From: Actinospica acidithermotolerans
GTDB taxonomy: Bacteria > Actinomycetota > Actinomycetes > Streptomycetales > Catenulisporaceae
Assembly: GCF_018139625.1 (NCBI RefSeq)
Contig: NZ_JAGSOH010000034.1
Span: forward strand, 1 to 60,099
Reading direction: 5' to 3'
Length of the DNA stretch: 60,099 nucleotides
The notes below the pieces were generated by a model. The model was given only the letters and a program-made list of their open reading frames with translations. It was not told the origin of the DNA and ran no database searches. The first letter of the stretch is position 1, and each line of letters starts with the position of its first letter. Below are positions 27,385-35,880 of the stretch, one piece after another. The position numbers and the translations under genes were made by a program.

Positions 27385-28298
27385 CCGCCATGGAGGTGAC
27401 GGCCCCGATCCCGGCCAAGGGCGTCGGCGGCAAGGCGAAGGCCTTCAAGAACCTGGTGCTGCTCGAGCACTCGGTCTTCGCCCTGCCCTTCGCGTACATC
27501 GCGGCGCTGACGGCGATGTTCACCGTGTCGAAGTCCGTGCACTGGCGCCAGCTGCTCATCGTGACGATCGCGATGGTCGGCGCGCGGAGTTTCGCCATGG
27601 CCGTGAACCGGATCATCGACCGCGAATTCGACGCCAGGAACCCGCGCACCGCGAAGCGCGAGCTCGTCACCGGCGTGCTGTCCGTGAAGACGGCCTGGAT
27701 CGGCGCCGTCATCGCCCTCGCGGTCTTCCTCGGCGCCGCGGCCGAGCTCAACTGGCTCTGCTTCTGGCTGGCCCCCGTCGCCGCCGTGCCGCTGATCGTC
27801 TACCCCTACGGCAAGCGCTTCACGAACGTCCCGCACGCGCTGCTCGCGCTCGCCCAGGCGATCGGCCCGATCGGCGCCTGGATGGCCGTGACCGGCCGCT
27901 GGAGCTGGGACGCGGTGGTGCTCGGCGTGGCCGTCGGCATCTGGATCGGCGGCTTCGACCTGATCTTCGCGCTGCAGGACATCGAGACCGACCGGGACCA
28001 GGGCCTCGGCTCGGTCCCGGCGCGCTGGGGCGTCGCCGTCGCGCTCACCGGGGCCCGGGTCGCGCACGTCGCGACCACCCTGCTGTTCGTCTGGTTCGGG
28101 CTGCTGACCCACGCCGGCGTCTTCTGGTGGCTCGGCGTCGCGGTCGTCGCCTGCGCTTTCACCTACGAGCACTCATTGCTCAGCCCGACCGATCTCTCCC
28201 GGCTCAACCGCGCGTTCTTCACCGTGAACGGATTCGTCGGCATCGCGCTGTTCTGCTTCGCCCTGGCCGATCTCGCGGTCCGCGGGATCTCGCCGTGA
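27381..28298 (+). CDS. mqnP: MqnP, UbiA-type prenyltransferase
   Basis: 305 residues, GTG 27381 overlapping the ubiD stop (ATG 27390 is an alternative). About eight helices with two Asp-rich motifs, NRIIDREFDARNPRT and DIETDRDQG, that bind prenyl diphosphate through Mg2+. In the futalosine route MqnP prenylates 1,4-dihydroxy-6-naphthoate; assignment rests on the ubiD-mqnP-ubiX operon (SCO4490-4492 in S. coelicolor, from memory). Confidence 0.93.
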   Translation: MTAMEVTAPIPAKGVGGKAKAFKNLVLLEHSVFALPFAYIAALTAMFTVSKSVHWRQLLIVTIAMVGARSFAMAVNRIIDREFDARNPRTAKRELVTGVLSVKTAWIGAVIALAVFLGAAAELNWLCFWLAPVAAVPLIVYPYGKRFTNVPHALLALAQAIGPIGAWMAVTGRWSWDAVVLGVAVGIWIGGFDLIFALQDIETDRDQGLGSVPARWGVAVALTGARVAHVATTLLFVWFGLLTHAGVFWWLGVAVVACAFTYEHSLLSPTDLSRLNRAFFTVNGFVGIALFCFALADLAVRGISP

Positions 28299-28939
28299 CC
28301 GGCGAGGGGCGGCGGCCTTGGGTGGTGGGGATCTCGGGGGCCTCGGGGACGCCGTACGCGCTGGCCGCGATCGGGGCGCTGCTGGACGGCGGCGAGGAGG
28401 TTGACCTGGTGGTGAGCCGGGCGGCGCGGCTGACGATCCTGGACGAGACGGGGATCTCCTTCCGCGACTCGCACTGGCGCGAGGACCTCGCGGCGCTGCT
28501 GGACTGGAAGCCGTCCGACCCGCGGCTGGACGCGGTGCGGTACTGGACGGCCGGGGACTTCGCGGCGGGACCGTCCTCGGGCAGCTATCCGGCGCGCGGG
28601 ATGCTGGTGATCCCGGCGACGGCGGCCGCGGTGGCGGGGATCAGCATCGGCCTGTCCAAGGACCTGCTGCAGCGGGCCGCCTCCGTCAACCTGAAGGAAC
28701 GTCGGCCGCTCGTCCTCGTGGTGCGCGAGGCGCCGCTGGCCTCGACCACCCTGGAGCAGCTGCTCACGCTCAGCCGGGAGGGGGCGGTGATCCTGCCCGC
28801 GTCGCCCGGCTTCTACGCGGGCGGCCAGAGCGTGCAGCGGCTGGTGGACTTCGTCGCGGGCAAGGCGCTGGACGCGCTCGGCGTCGAGCACTCGCTGCTG
28901 CGCCGCTGGAACGGGCAACTGGGGGAGCAGCGCGGGTAA
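28295..28939 (+). CDS. ubiX: UbiX flavin prenyltransferase
   Basis: 214 residues, GTG 28295 overlapping the mqnP stop. Makes prenylated FMN for UbiD from FMN and dimethylallyl phosphate. Flavodoxin-like fold with WVVGISGASGTPYALAAI at the N-terminus and the family segments SGSYPARGMLVIPAT and LVLVVREAPLASTTL. Third gene of the ubiD-mqnP-ubiX operon. Confidence 0.96.
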   Translation: MTGEGRRPWVVGISGASGTPYALAAIGALLDGGEEVDLVVSRAARLTILDETGISFRDSHWREDLAALLDWKPSDPRLDAVRYWTAGDFAAGPSSGSYPARGMLVIPATAAAVAGISIGLSKDLLQRAASVNLKERRPLVLVVREAPLASTTLEQLLTLSREGAVILPASPGFYAGGQSVQRLVDFVAGKALDALGVEHSLLRRWNGQLGEQRG

Positions 28940-29056
28940 CCGAGTGGGACTGTGCACGCGTTTGCATGTAGTGTCCGGGGCTTGGGAAGAGGTCGGTAAC
29001 CTGTGCGGCGCGAGGCGGGTGGGCCACCGCGCACAAGTCGGAAGGCGGATGCAACA

Positions 29057-29512
29057 GTGGACGCGGTCGACCGCACCCTGGTGGAGGCGCTGCGCGCCAA
29101 CGGGCGGGCCACCTACGCGGAGCTGGCGCGGCTGGTGGGCCTGTCCGGGCCGAGTGTGACCGACCGGATCAACCGGCTGGAGCAGGCCGGCGTGATCACC
29201 GGCTACCGCGCGGCGGTGGATCCGAGCACGCTGGGGCTCGGCGTGACCGCGCTGATCGGGGTGCTGCTCTCGGACGCCGCCGACCTGGACGACGTCGCCC
29301 GGCGGCTCAAGGACGTCCCGGAGATCGAGGACTGCTGGTTCGTCGCCGGCGAGGAGTCCTTCGTGCTCAAGGTGCGGGCGGGCGATCCGGTCGGCCTGGA
29401 GAAGATCATCGGCAGGCTCGGCCGGATCCGCGGCGTGGCCCGCACCCGGACCACGATCGCCCTGTCGACCAAGTGGGAGGCCCGGCAGATCCCGATCCCG
29501 GCGGAGGATTGA
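29057..29512 (+). CDS. Lrp/AsnC-family regulator
   Basis: 151 residues from GTG 29057 (GAAGG about 11 bases upstream). N-terminal winged HTH (VDRTLVEALRANGRATYAEL... GPSVTDRINRLEQAGVI) and C-terminal RAM ligand domain (about 65-140). Lies between ubiX and mqnE as SCO4493 does in S. coelicolor. It may sense an amino acid or pathway intermediate and control menaquinone genes, but no operator is identified. Confidence 0.94.
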   Translation: MDAVDRTLVEALRANGRATYAELARLVGLSGPSVTDRINRLEQAGVITGYRAAVDPSTLGLGVTALIGVLLSDAADLDDVARRLKDVPEIEDCWFVAGEESFVLKVRAGDPVGLEKIIGRLGRIRGVARTRTTIALSTKWEARQIPIPAED

Positions 29513-29517
29513 TTGCG

Positions 29518-29574
29518 GAGCGGCCGCGGGATGTGGGCCCGCTCCCTGATCCGGCCCCCATCCCGCGGTCGCTC
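29518..29574. terminator. 16-bp inverted repeat between lrp-type gene and mqnE
   Basis: Arms 29518-29533 and 29559-29574 are complementary over 16 positions with a single G-U pair, separated by a 25-base loop. It starts 5 bases after the regulator stop. A bidirectional or factor-dependent terminator is likely; there is no T run. Confidence 0.55.
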
Positions 29575-29587
29575 CCTCGCCCCGGCG

Positions 29588-29593
29588 TACGCT
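29588..29593 (+). promoter_or_regulatory. -10 candidate for mqnE
   Basis: TACGCT, 41 bases before the GTG of mqnE. A strong ribosome binding site (GGAGAAGGAG, about 29618-29627) follows, so mqnE is led conventionally. No clear -35 is seen. Confidence 0.4.
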
Positions 29594-29634
29594 GGTCCAG
29601 GTAACTGCCGCGTAGCTGGGAGAAGGAGCGGGCC

Positions 29635-30801
29635 GTGGACGTCGGACTCAAGCGGGAACTCGAAGCAAAGGTGTTCGCGGGGGAGCGCCTGAGCCGCGAG
29701 GACGGCGAGGCCCTCTACGCCTGCGACGATCTGGCCTGGCTCGGCTCGCTGGCGCACCACGTGCGCACGGCGAAGAACGGCGACAAGGTCTTCTTCAACG
29801 TCAACCGGCACCTGAACATGACGAACGTGTGTTCAGCTTCCTGCGCGTACTGCTCTTTCCAGCGCAAGCCCGGGGAGAAGGACGCCTACACGATGCGCAT
29901 CGAGGAGGCCGTCCGCCTGGCCAAGGCCATGGAGCCGGACGGCATCACCGAGCTGCACATCGTCAACGGGCTGCACCCGACGCTGCCGTGGCGCTACTAC
30001 CCGAAGTCCATCAGCGAGCTGAAGGCCGTGCTGCCGGGCGTCTCGATCAAGGCGTTCACCGCCACCGAGATCCACTGGTTCGAGAAGATCTCCGGGCTGA
30101 GCGCGGACGAGATCCTCGACGAGCTGATCGACGCCGGGCTCGAGTCGCTGACCGGCGGCGGCGCGGAGATCTTCGACTGGGAGATCCGGCAGCAGATCGT
30201 GGACCACGCGACCCACTGGGAGGACTGGTCGCGCATCCACCGGCTCGCGCACGGCAAGGGCCTGCGCACCCCCGCGACGATGCTCTACGGCCACATCGAG
30301 CAGCCGCGGCACCGCGTCGACCACGTGCTCCGGCTGCGCGAGCTGCAGGATGAGACCAACGGCTTCGCGGTCTTCATCCCGCTGCGCTTCCAGCACGACT
30401 TCCACGACTCGAAGGACGGCAAGCAGCGCAACCGGCTGATGAACCAGCCGATGGCGACCGGCGCCGAGGCGCTCAAGACCTTCGCCGTCTCCCGGCTGCT
30501 GCTGGACAACTTCGACCACGTGAAGTGCTTCTGGGTGATGCACGGCCTCGGCACGGCCGGCCTGTCGCTGAACTACGGCGTGGACGACCTCGACGGCTCG
30601 GTCGTCGAGTACAAGATCACCCACGACGCCGACGATTTCGGCACCCCGAACAAGATGTCCAGGGACAGCCTGCTCGACCTGATCAGGGACGCCGGCTTCA
30701 CTCCGGTCGAGCGCAACACCCGCTACGAGGTGGTGCGCGAGTTCCCGGGGCCGGACACCGAGCGCCGCGAGTCCCCGCAGTCGATGGTGTTCGCCGAGTA
30801 G
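29635..30801 (+). CDS. mqnE: Aminofutalosine synthase MqnE (radical SAM)
   Basis: 388 residues. Adds the adenosyl radical to 3-[(1-carboxyvinyl)oxy]benzoate (MqnA product) to give 6-amino-6-deoxyfutalosine. The [4Fe-4S] motif is CSASCAYC (Cys66, 70, 73). Also GITELHIVNGLHPTLPWRYY, FTATEIHWFEKISG and MFVMHGLG-like VMHGLGTAGLSLNYGVDDLDG, typical of MqnE rather than MqnC. Chosen start GTG 29635 follows GGAGAAGGAG. Corresponds to SCO4494 by sequence type and neighbours. Confidence 0.96.
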   Translation: MDVGLKRELEAKVFAGERLSREDGEALYACDDLAWLGSLAHHVRTAKNGDKVFFNVNRHLNMTNVCSASCAYCSFQRKPGEKDAYTMRIEEAVRLAKAMEPDGITELHIVNGLHPTLPWRYYPKSISELKAVLPGVSIKAFTATEIHWFEKISGLSADEILDELIDAGLESLTGGGAEIFDWEIRQQIVDHATHWEDWSRIHRLAHGKGLRTPATMLYGHIEQPRHRVDHVLRLRELQDETNGFAVFIPLRFQHDFHDSKDGKQRNRLMNQPMATGAEALKTFAVSRLLLDNFDHVKCFWVMHGLGTAGLSLNYGVDDLDGSVVEYKITHDADDFGTPNKMSRDSLLDLIRDAGFTPVERNTRYEVVREFPGPDTERRESPQSMVFAE

Positions 30802-30834
30802 CGGATGGCTATGCGTCACCGGGTGGTCGCGCAT

Positions 30835-30850
30835 TGTTCCACGTGAAACA
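30835..30850. other. parS-like centromere site (ParB-binding)
   Basis: TGTTCCACGTGAAACA matches the published ParB site consensus TGTTNCACGTGAAACA at every fixed position and differs from the perfect Streptomyces-type palindrome at one base. It is intergenic, between mqnE and the GNAT gene, as expected for a real parS. Such sites cluster around oriC and nucleate the ParB complex that segregates chromosomes. Confidence 0.88.
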
Positions 30851-30880
30851 TCATGCATAGCACGGCAGTTTTATGCGAGA

Positions 30881-31444
30881 ATGGTTCGCATGACGCTGCA
30901 ATTCGAGGTGGACCCGGAGCTGACCGAGCAGCTCCGGGCCGAGATCGTGGCCTGCTGGACGGATGTCACCAACGCGGGCGGGGCCGTCGGCTTCGTGCCC
31001 CCGGTCGCCATGGACGATGTGCTGCCGACGGCCGAGAAGCAGTTCGCCGGAGTCCTGGCCGGCCAGGCCCGGCTGGTCGTCGGCCGCGTCGCCGCGGGGG
31101 AGCAGGCGGGCCGGCTGGCCGCGCTCGCCTTCCTGGTCGGCGGTGACTTCGCCTTCACGGCGCACTGGCAGACCGTGCGAAGGGTCATGGTGCACCCGGA
31201 CTTCCAGGGCGAGGGCTACGGCTACGCGCTGATGGCCGAGATCGCCGCCGTGGCCCGCGAGTCGGGGCTCGAGCTGCTGCTGCTGGACTGCCGCGGCGGC
31301 ACCGGCGCCGACCTGTTCTACAAGAAGTGCGGCTACGAGGAGTACGGCCGGCTGCCGAAGGCCCTCAAACTCCCTGGTCGCACGGAGGACGGCGAGGGCG
31401 CGACGCCTTACCGGGACCGCATCCTCATGGCTCTGGAGCTGTGA
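30881..31444 (+). CDS. GNAT-family N-acetyltransferase
   Basis: 187 residues from ATG 30881 (ATG 30890 is the alternative, and lies in an ATGCGA/TCGCAT inverted repeat). The acetyl-CoA binding region is VRRVMVHPDFQGEGYGYALM followed by LDCRGGTGADLFYKKCGYEE. Substrate unknown. Embedded between mqnE and mqnA, but the similarity is to general GNAT enzymes, so a role in menaquinone synthesis is not implied. Confidence 0.88.
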   Translation: MVRMTLQFEVDPELTEQLRAEIVACWTDVTNAGGAVGFVPPVAMDDVLPTAEKQFAGVLAGQARLVVGRVAAGEQAGRLAALAFLVGGDFAFTAHWQTVRRVMVHPDFQGEGYGYALMAEIAAVARESGLELLLLDCRGGTGADLFYKKCGYEEYGRLPKALKLPGRTEDGEGATPYRDRILMALEL

Positions 31445-31785
31445 GGTACCGTGAATCCGTGAGTGCGAACAATGAGCCCGTGCAGCAGACCCCGCAGCGA
31501 ATCCCGCATGCCACCCTGCGTTACACGACGCTGCGGCTCGGGCTCTTCCTGGTCGCGCTGGTCGTGATGTGGGGCGTCGCGAAGCTGGCCGGGATGGACC
31601 TGAGTACCGACACGAACCGGCTGATCCTGCTGGCCGTCGCGCTGCTGCTGTCCAGCTCCGTGTCCTTCTTCGCCCTCTCCAAGTACCGTGACGCCATGTC
31701 GGCCGGGCTGGTGGCCCGATCCCAGCGGCTGAGCCGGAAGATCCAAGACTCCGCGTCCTTCGAGGACGAGGAGCAGGACGCGTGA
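31441..31785 (+). CDS. DUF4229 small membrane protein
   Basis: About 114 residues if GTG 31441 is used (GTGA overlap with the GNAT gene, as elsewhere in this genome) or 108 from GTG 31459. Two hydrophobic helices (LRLGLFLVALVVMWGVAKLA and LILLAVALLLSSSVSFFAL) form a hairpin, followed by a charged tail. DUF4229 is an actinobacterial family of unknown function. Its stop overlaps the mqnA GTG, so it may be cotranscribed with mqnA. Confidence 0.82.
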   Translation: MRYRESVSANNEPVQQTPQRIPHATLRYTTLRLGLFLVALVVMWGVAKLAGMDLSTDTNRLILLAVALLLSSSVSFFALSKYRDAMSAGLVARSQRLSRKIQDSASFEDEEQDA

Positions 31786-32648
31786 CGGCCGGGTCGACCG
31801 GTCCGGTACGCAAGCCCCGCGTCGGCCACATCCAGTTCCTCAACTGCATGCCGATCTACTGGGGCCTGGTGCATTCCGGCGCCCTGCTCGACATCGAGCT
31901 CGTCAAGGACAGCTCGGAGCGGCTCGGGGAGCGGCTGGTCGCGGGTGAGCTGGATATCGCGCCGATCCCGCTCGCGCACTTCCTCAAGCACAGCGAGGAC
32001 CTCGTCGTGCTCGAGGGCCCGGCGGTCGGCTGCGACGGCCCGGTGATGTCCTGCAACCTGATCTCGCAGGTGCCCTTCGAGGAGCTCGACCGGCAGCGGG
32101 TCGCCCTCGGCTCCACCTCGCGCACCACGGTTCAGCTCGCCCGGCTGCTGCTGCGCGAGCGGTTCCACGTGGCACCCGAGTACTTCACCTGCCCGCCGGA
32201 TCTCAGCCTGATGATGCAGGAGGCCCCCGGCGCCGTGCTCATCGGCGACCCGGCGCTGCGGGCCGCGCTCATCGACGTGCCCCGGCACGGGCTGCACATG
32301 CTCGACCTCGGACAGGCCTGGAAGGACTGGACCGGCCTGCCGATGGTCTTCGCCGTCTTCGCTGTCCGCCGCGCCTACCTGGCCGAGCACCCGGACCTGG
32401 TGCGCGAGGTGCACCAGGGCTTCCTGCGCTCCGTCGAGATGGCGGTCAACGAGGTGGACAAGGTGGCCGCGCAGGTCGCCCGCTGGGAGGTGTTCGACGC
32501 CGCCGAGCTCGAGAAGTACTACACCACCCTCGACTTCTCCTTCGGGCCGCGCCACCTGGCCGGCGTCCGGGAGTTCGCCCGCCAGATCAGCGGGCAGATC
32601 GACATCGATCCCGACGTGCGGATCGACGTCCTCGGTGCCGATGCGTAG
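31782..32648 (+). CDS. mqnA: Chorismate dehydratase MqnA
   Basis: 288 residues from GTG 31782. Removes water from chorismate to give 3-[(1-carboxyvinyl)oxy]benzoate, the first futalosine step. The periplasmic-binding-like fold shows VGHIQFLNCMPIYWGL, AGELDIAPIPLAHFL, SCNLISQVPFEEL and the substrate-site segment GSTSRTTVQLARLLL. The product feeds MqnE upstream. Confidence 0.97.
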   Translation: MTAGSTGPVRKPRVGHIQFLNCMPIYWGLVHSGALLDIELVKDSSERLGERLVAGELDIAPIPLAHFLKHSEDLVVLEGPAVGCDGPVMSCNLISQVPFEELDRQRVALGSTSRTTVQLARLLLRERFHVAPEYFTCPPDLSLMMQEAPGAVLIGDPALRAALIDVPRHGLHMLDLGQAWKDWTGLPMVFAVFAVRRAYLAEHPDLVREVHQGFLRSVEMAVNEVDKVAAQVARWEVFDAAELEKYYTTLDFSFGPRHLAGVREFARQISGQIDIDPDVRIDVLGADA

Positions 32649-32651
32649 GGT
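32646..32651 (+). promoter_or_regulatory. -10 candidate sharing the mqnA stop codon, leaderless mqnC
   Basis: TAGGGT begins with the TAG stop of mqnA and lies 8 bases before the mqnC ATG. GGGTGGA could also act as a ribosome binding site, so the leaderless reading is uncertain. Confidence 0.4.
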
Positions 32652-32659
32652 GGACTGAC

Positions 32660-33805
32660 ATGACTGAGGTGTTGGAGCGCGCCGCGGCCGGCGGCCGGAT
32701 CAGCGAAGAGGAAGCCCTCGAGCTCTACCGGCACGCGCCGCTGCACGAGCTGGGCCAGGCCGCGGACGCCGCGCGCCGCGCGAAGCTGCCCTACCTGGCG
32801 GACACCGCCACGTACATCATCGAGCGCAACATCAACTACACCAACGTCTGTGTGACGGCGTGTAAGTTCTGTGCGTTCTACGTCGCGCCCAAGTCGCCCG
32901 ACGGCTGGTCGCGCGACCTCGACGAGATCCTGCGCCGCTGCGGCGAGACCGTCGAGCTCGGCGGGACGCAGATCATGTTCCAGGGCGGGCACCACCCGGA
33001 CTACGGCGTCGAGTACTACGAGCGCGCCTTCTCCGCGATCAAGGAGCGGTACCCGGAGCTGGTCATCCACTCCCTCGGCGCCTCCGAGATCCAGCACATG
33101 GCGAAGGTCTCCGGCGTCTCCATCGAGGAGGCGATCACCCGGATCAAGGACGCCGGCCTCGACTCGCTGGCCGGCGCGGGCGCCGAACTGCTGCCCGAGC
33201 GGCCGCGGAAGGTCATCGCGCCGCTCAAGGAGAGCGGCGAGCGCTGGCTGGAGATCATGGAGACGGCGCACAAGCGCGGCCTGGAGTCGACCTCGACGAT
33301 GCTGATGGGCACCGGCGAGACCAACGCCGAGCGCATCCGGCACCTGGCGATGATCCGCGACGTGCAGGACCGCACCGGCGGCTTCCGCGCGTTCATCCCG
33401 TACACCTACCAGCCGATGAACAACCACCTCAAGGGCCGCACGCAGACCACGACCCTCGAGTACCTGCGGCTGATCGCGGTCGCGCGGCTGTTCCTGCACA
33501 ACGTCAACCACATCCAGGGCTCGTGGCTGACCACCGGCAAGGAGGCCGGCCAGCTGAGCCTGCACTACGGCGCGGACGACCTCGGCTCGGTCATGCTCGA
33601 AGAGAACGTGGTGTCCTCCGCCGGGGCGCGCCACCGCTCGAACCGCAGCGAGCTGATCCACCTGATCCGCACAGCCGGACGCGTTCCGGCCCAGCGCAGC
33701 ACCACCTACGAGCTCCTCGCGGTGCACACCGACCCCGCGGACGATCCGGTCGACGACCGGGTGCGTTCGCACATCGCCTCCACCGCGCTGACCGTCGTCG
33801 ACTAA
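32660..33805 (+). CDS. mqnC: Cyclic dehypoxanthinyl futalosine synthase MqnC (radical SAM)
   Basis: 381 residues. Radical SAM enzyme that cyclises dehypoxanthinylfutalosine into the naphthol ring system. Iron-sulfur motif CVTACKFC (Cys64, 68, 71) directly after YIIERNINYTNV; downstream GGTQIMFQGGHHPDYGVEYY, AGAGAELLPERPRK and STSTMLMGTGET are MqnC signatures. The stop codon overlaps a -10 candidate for the next gene. Confidence 0.97.
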   Translation: MTEVLERAAAGGRISEEEALELYRHAPLHELGQAADAARRAKLPYLADTATYIIERNINYTNVCVTACKFCAFYVAPKSPDGWSRDLDEILRRCGETVELGGTQIMFQGGHHPDYGVEYYERAFSAIKERYPELVIHSLGASEIQHMAKVSGVSIEEAITRIKDAGLDSLAGAGAELLPERPRKVIAPLKESGERWLEIMETAHKRGLESTSTMLMGTGETNAERIRHLAMIRDVQDRTGGFRAFIPYTYQPMNNHLKGRTQTTTLEYLRLIAVARLFLHNVNHIQGSWLTTGKEAGQLSLHYGADDLGSVMLEENVVSSAGARHRSNRSELIHLIRTAGRVPAQRSTTYELLAVHTDPADDPVDDRVRSHIASTALTVVD

Positions 33806-33808
33806 AGT
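33803..33808 (+). promoter_or_regulatory. -10 candidate sharing the mqnC stop codon, leaderless deaminase gene
   Basis: TAAAGT begins with the TAA stop of mqnC and lies 8 bases before the ATG at 33817. There is no ribosome binding site in the gap. Confidence 0.5.
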
Positions 33809-33816
33809 CTTCGGCC

Positions 33817-35091
33817 ATGCAGACCCTCCACAGCGCGCCGATAGTCCTGCCCGTCTCCACGGACCCGATCGGCGACGGAGCGGTGCTCGTCGACGGCGAT
33901 CGCGTCCAGGCCGTGGGCCCGCGGGCAGAACTCGTCAAAGCCCACCCCGGCGTCCGGGAGCGGGCGTGGTCCGGCGTGCTGACGCCGGGTCTGGTCAACG
34001 CGCACGCGCACCTGCAGTACACCGACTTCGAGGAGCTCAACTCGCTCGACCAGCCGTTCCACGTGTGGATCGGCAGGATGATCGAGAAGCGCGCCACCTT
34101 CACCGACGCGATGTGGGGCGAGTCCACCCGGCGCGGCCTGCACCTGATGCTGCGCTCCGGGATCACCTCCGTCGCCGACATCGTCACCGACCCGGCCGGC
34201 GTGCTGCCGCCCACCGCGCGCAGCGGAATCGGCGGCGTGTCGTACATCGAGATCGTGTTCGAGGACGCGCGCAGCTGGTCCGACTCGGGCCGTGCGCGGC
34301 TGCTGGAGCGCCTCGCGTCCGGCCCGGCCTCCCGGACCCTCGGAATCTCCCCGCACACGCCCTACACGGTCGCCACGGCCGTCTTCGCGGACTGCGTCGC
34401 CATAGCCCGGGACAAGGGTCTGCGACTGCACCCGCACGTCGCCGAGGCGCCCGCCGAGTCGGAGTACGTACTCACCGGCACCGGCCCGTTCGCGGAGAGC
34501 ATGACGAAGGCCGGCAAGGCGATGGAGCTGATCCGCGACGGCGGCAGCGGCCTGAGCCCCGTGCAGTTCCTCGACAAGCTCGGCGTCTTCGGCCCCGACA
34601 TGCACGCCGCGCACTGCGTGCACTGCGATCCGGCCGACCGCCACGTCCTGCGCGAGCGCGGCGTCTACGCCGCCCTGTGCGCCCGCTCCAACAAGATCCT
34701 GCAGTCCGGCCGGCCCCCGGTCGCCGACTACCTGCGCGAGGACTCCCCCTTCGGCATCGGCACCGACTCGCTCGCCTCGAGCCCGTCCCTCGACCTGCTC
34801 GAGGAAGCCGCCGCCCTGCGCGCCCTGGCCGTGACCCAGGGCTACACCGAAGCCGACCTCGACCGCCGCATCTTCGAGGCCGCCACCCTCGGCGGCGCCG
34901 GCGCCATGGGCCTGACCGACGTCGGCCGCCTCGAGCCCGGCTCCCGCGCGGACCTCGCCGTCTTCGCCCTGCCCGATCTCGCCTCCGTCACCCCGGCCAC
35001 CGCCTACGGCGCCCTGCTCGACGCCGCGTCCACCGGTGCCCACAGGTGCCTCGGCACGATCCTCGGCGGCACGATCGTCCACCGGGGCTAG
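33817..35091 (+). CDS. mqnX: Aminodeoxyfutalosine deaminase (amidohydrolase)
   Basis: 424 residues. Amidohydrolase fold converting 6-amino-6-deoxyfutalosine to futalosine. Metal ligands are visible in LVNAHAHLQYTDF (HxH), RLHPHVAEAPAES, AAHCVHCDPAD and the Asp of FGIGTDSLASS. In S. coelicolor the deaminase gene lies elsewhere (SCO5662, from memory), whereas here it follows mqnC by 11 bp, which supports the function. ATG 33817 begins the conserved region. Confidence 0.9.
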   Translation: MQTLHSAPIVLPVSTDPIGDGAVLVDGDRVQAVGPRAELVKAHPGVRERAWSGVLTPGLVNAHAHLQYTDFEELNSLDQPFHVWIGRMIEKRATFTDAMWGESTRRGLHLMLRSGITSVADIVTDPAGVLPPTARSGIGGVSYIEIVFEDARSWSDSGRARLLERLASGPASRTLGISPHTPYTVATAVFADCVAIARDKGLRLHPHVAEAPAESEYVLTGTGPFAESMTKAGKAMELIRDGGSGLSPVQFLDKLGVFGPDMHAAHCVHCDPADRHVLRERGVYAALCARSNKILQSGRPPVADYLREDSPFGIGTDSLASSPSLDLLEEAAALRALAVTQGYTEADLDRRIFEAATLGGAGAMGLTDVGRLEPGSRADLAVFALPDLASVTPATAYGALLDAASTGAHRCLGTILGGTIVHRG

Positions 35092-35223
35092 CTGCGTGGT
35101 CTTTATGCCGCGACCGGGGTCATGTCGATCTCGCAGTGCGGGTGCCGGTCAGAGGAGCTGCTGGTCTGAGCGCGCTGACTCAAAGAGTCACCTACCAGGC
35201 CTAACCATGTCAGGATACGAAGT
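35092..35223. promoter_or_regulatory. Upstream region of the paralogous unknown gene pair
   Basis: A perfect inverted repeat TGACTC-AAA-GAGTCA (35176-35190) lies 33 bp before the start at 35224. CAGGAT (35211-35216) is 7 bases before that ATG and can be read as a -10 or as an AGGA ribosome binding site. Confidence 0.4.
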
Positions 35224-35880
35224 ATGGGTTTCTTCGACTCCTTTGCACCGCCGATTCCTCCGCAACGGCCGCGCCGCCCCCGGCTACCGCCGTGGCGGGG
35301 ACCGCAGCGCAATATCCTGCCCGTCGCGCTGCCGGTGGACGTCCTACTCATCCGCAACGAAACGAAGGCGGTCTACGTCAACGGCTTCGACGTCTATCCG
35401 TATGGTTTCGCCTTCACTGTCACCACTGTGGTCCACACGCCCGGCAGTGACGCGGTACGCAGACAGCCGGTGCCTTTTCCGCGCACGGCGAATCCGTTCG
35501 CCGGACTCTCGCCCCGCGGCGGCGAACCTCCCACGCCCGAGGAGATCGAACAGGCATTCCGTGTCGGCGTGCGCTACTCCGACGGCCGGGCCTGCGAGGT
35601 GGAAGGGCGTGGCAGAAGGTCCGGCGAGACGCGGCCGCCCGAGCAGCCGCTGGTCAGCCTCACCTCAGGCCACGGGAGCGAAAGCGAGTGGACGCAGGGG
35701 CTTTGGGTCTGGGGCATCCCCGCGACCGGCGATCTCGAGTTGACCTACCGTTGGCCGGCCGAACAGGCCCGCGAGTCCCTCGTCCTTCTCGACGGCGATC
35801 TGCTGCGCGACGCGGCCGCACACGCCGTCACGCTCTGGGACGAACCCCAAGACGAAGGAGACGGCGATGCACGCGGCTGA
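35224..35880 (+). CDS. Protein of unknown function, paralogue of its downstream neighbour
   Basis: 218 residues, no signal peptide or membrane segment, Pro-rich N-terminus (about 1-30). I do not recognise the family. The last 90 residues align with the next protein: VGVRYSDGR, then PLVSL, LWVWGIPATGDLELTYRWPA and LLDGDLLRDAAAHAVTLW match GVQFADGR, PLIST, IVVTAIPQAGPVKLYYQWLD and EIDGDVLRDAADRSSELW. The pattern (aromatic beta strands ending in a DGxxLRDAA...LW helix) recurs in actinobacterial hypothetical proteins. Overlaps the next gene by 14 bp. Confidence 0.72.
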   Translation: MGFFDSFAPPIPPQRPRRPRLPPWRGPQRNILPVALPVDVLLIRNETKAVYVNGFDVYPYGFAFTVTTVVHTPGSDAVRRQPVPFPRTANPFAGLSPRGGEPPTPEEIEQAFRVGVRYSDGRACEVEGRGRRSGETRPPEQPLVSLTSGHGSESEWTQGLWVWGIPATGDLELTYRWPAEQARESLVLLDGDLLRDAAAHAVTLWDEPQDEGDGDARG

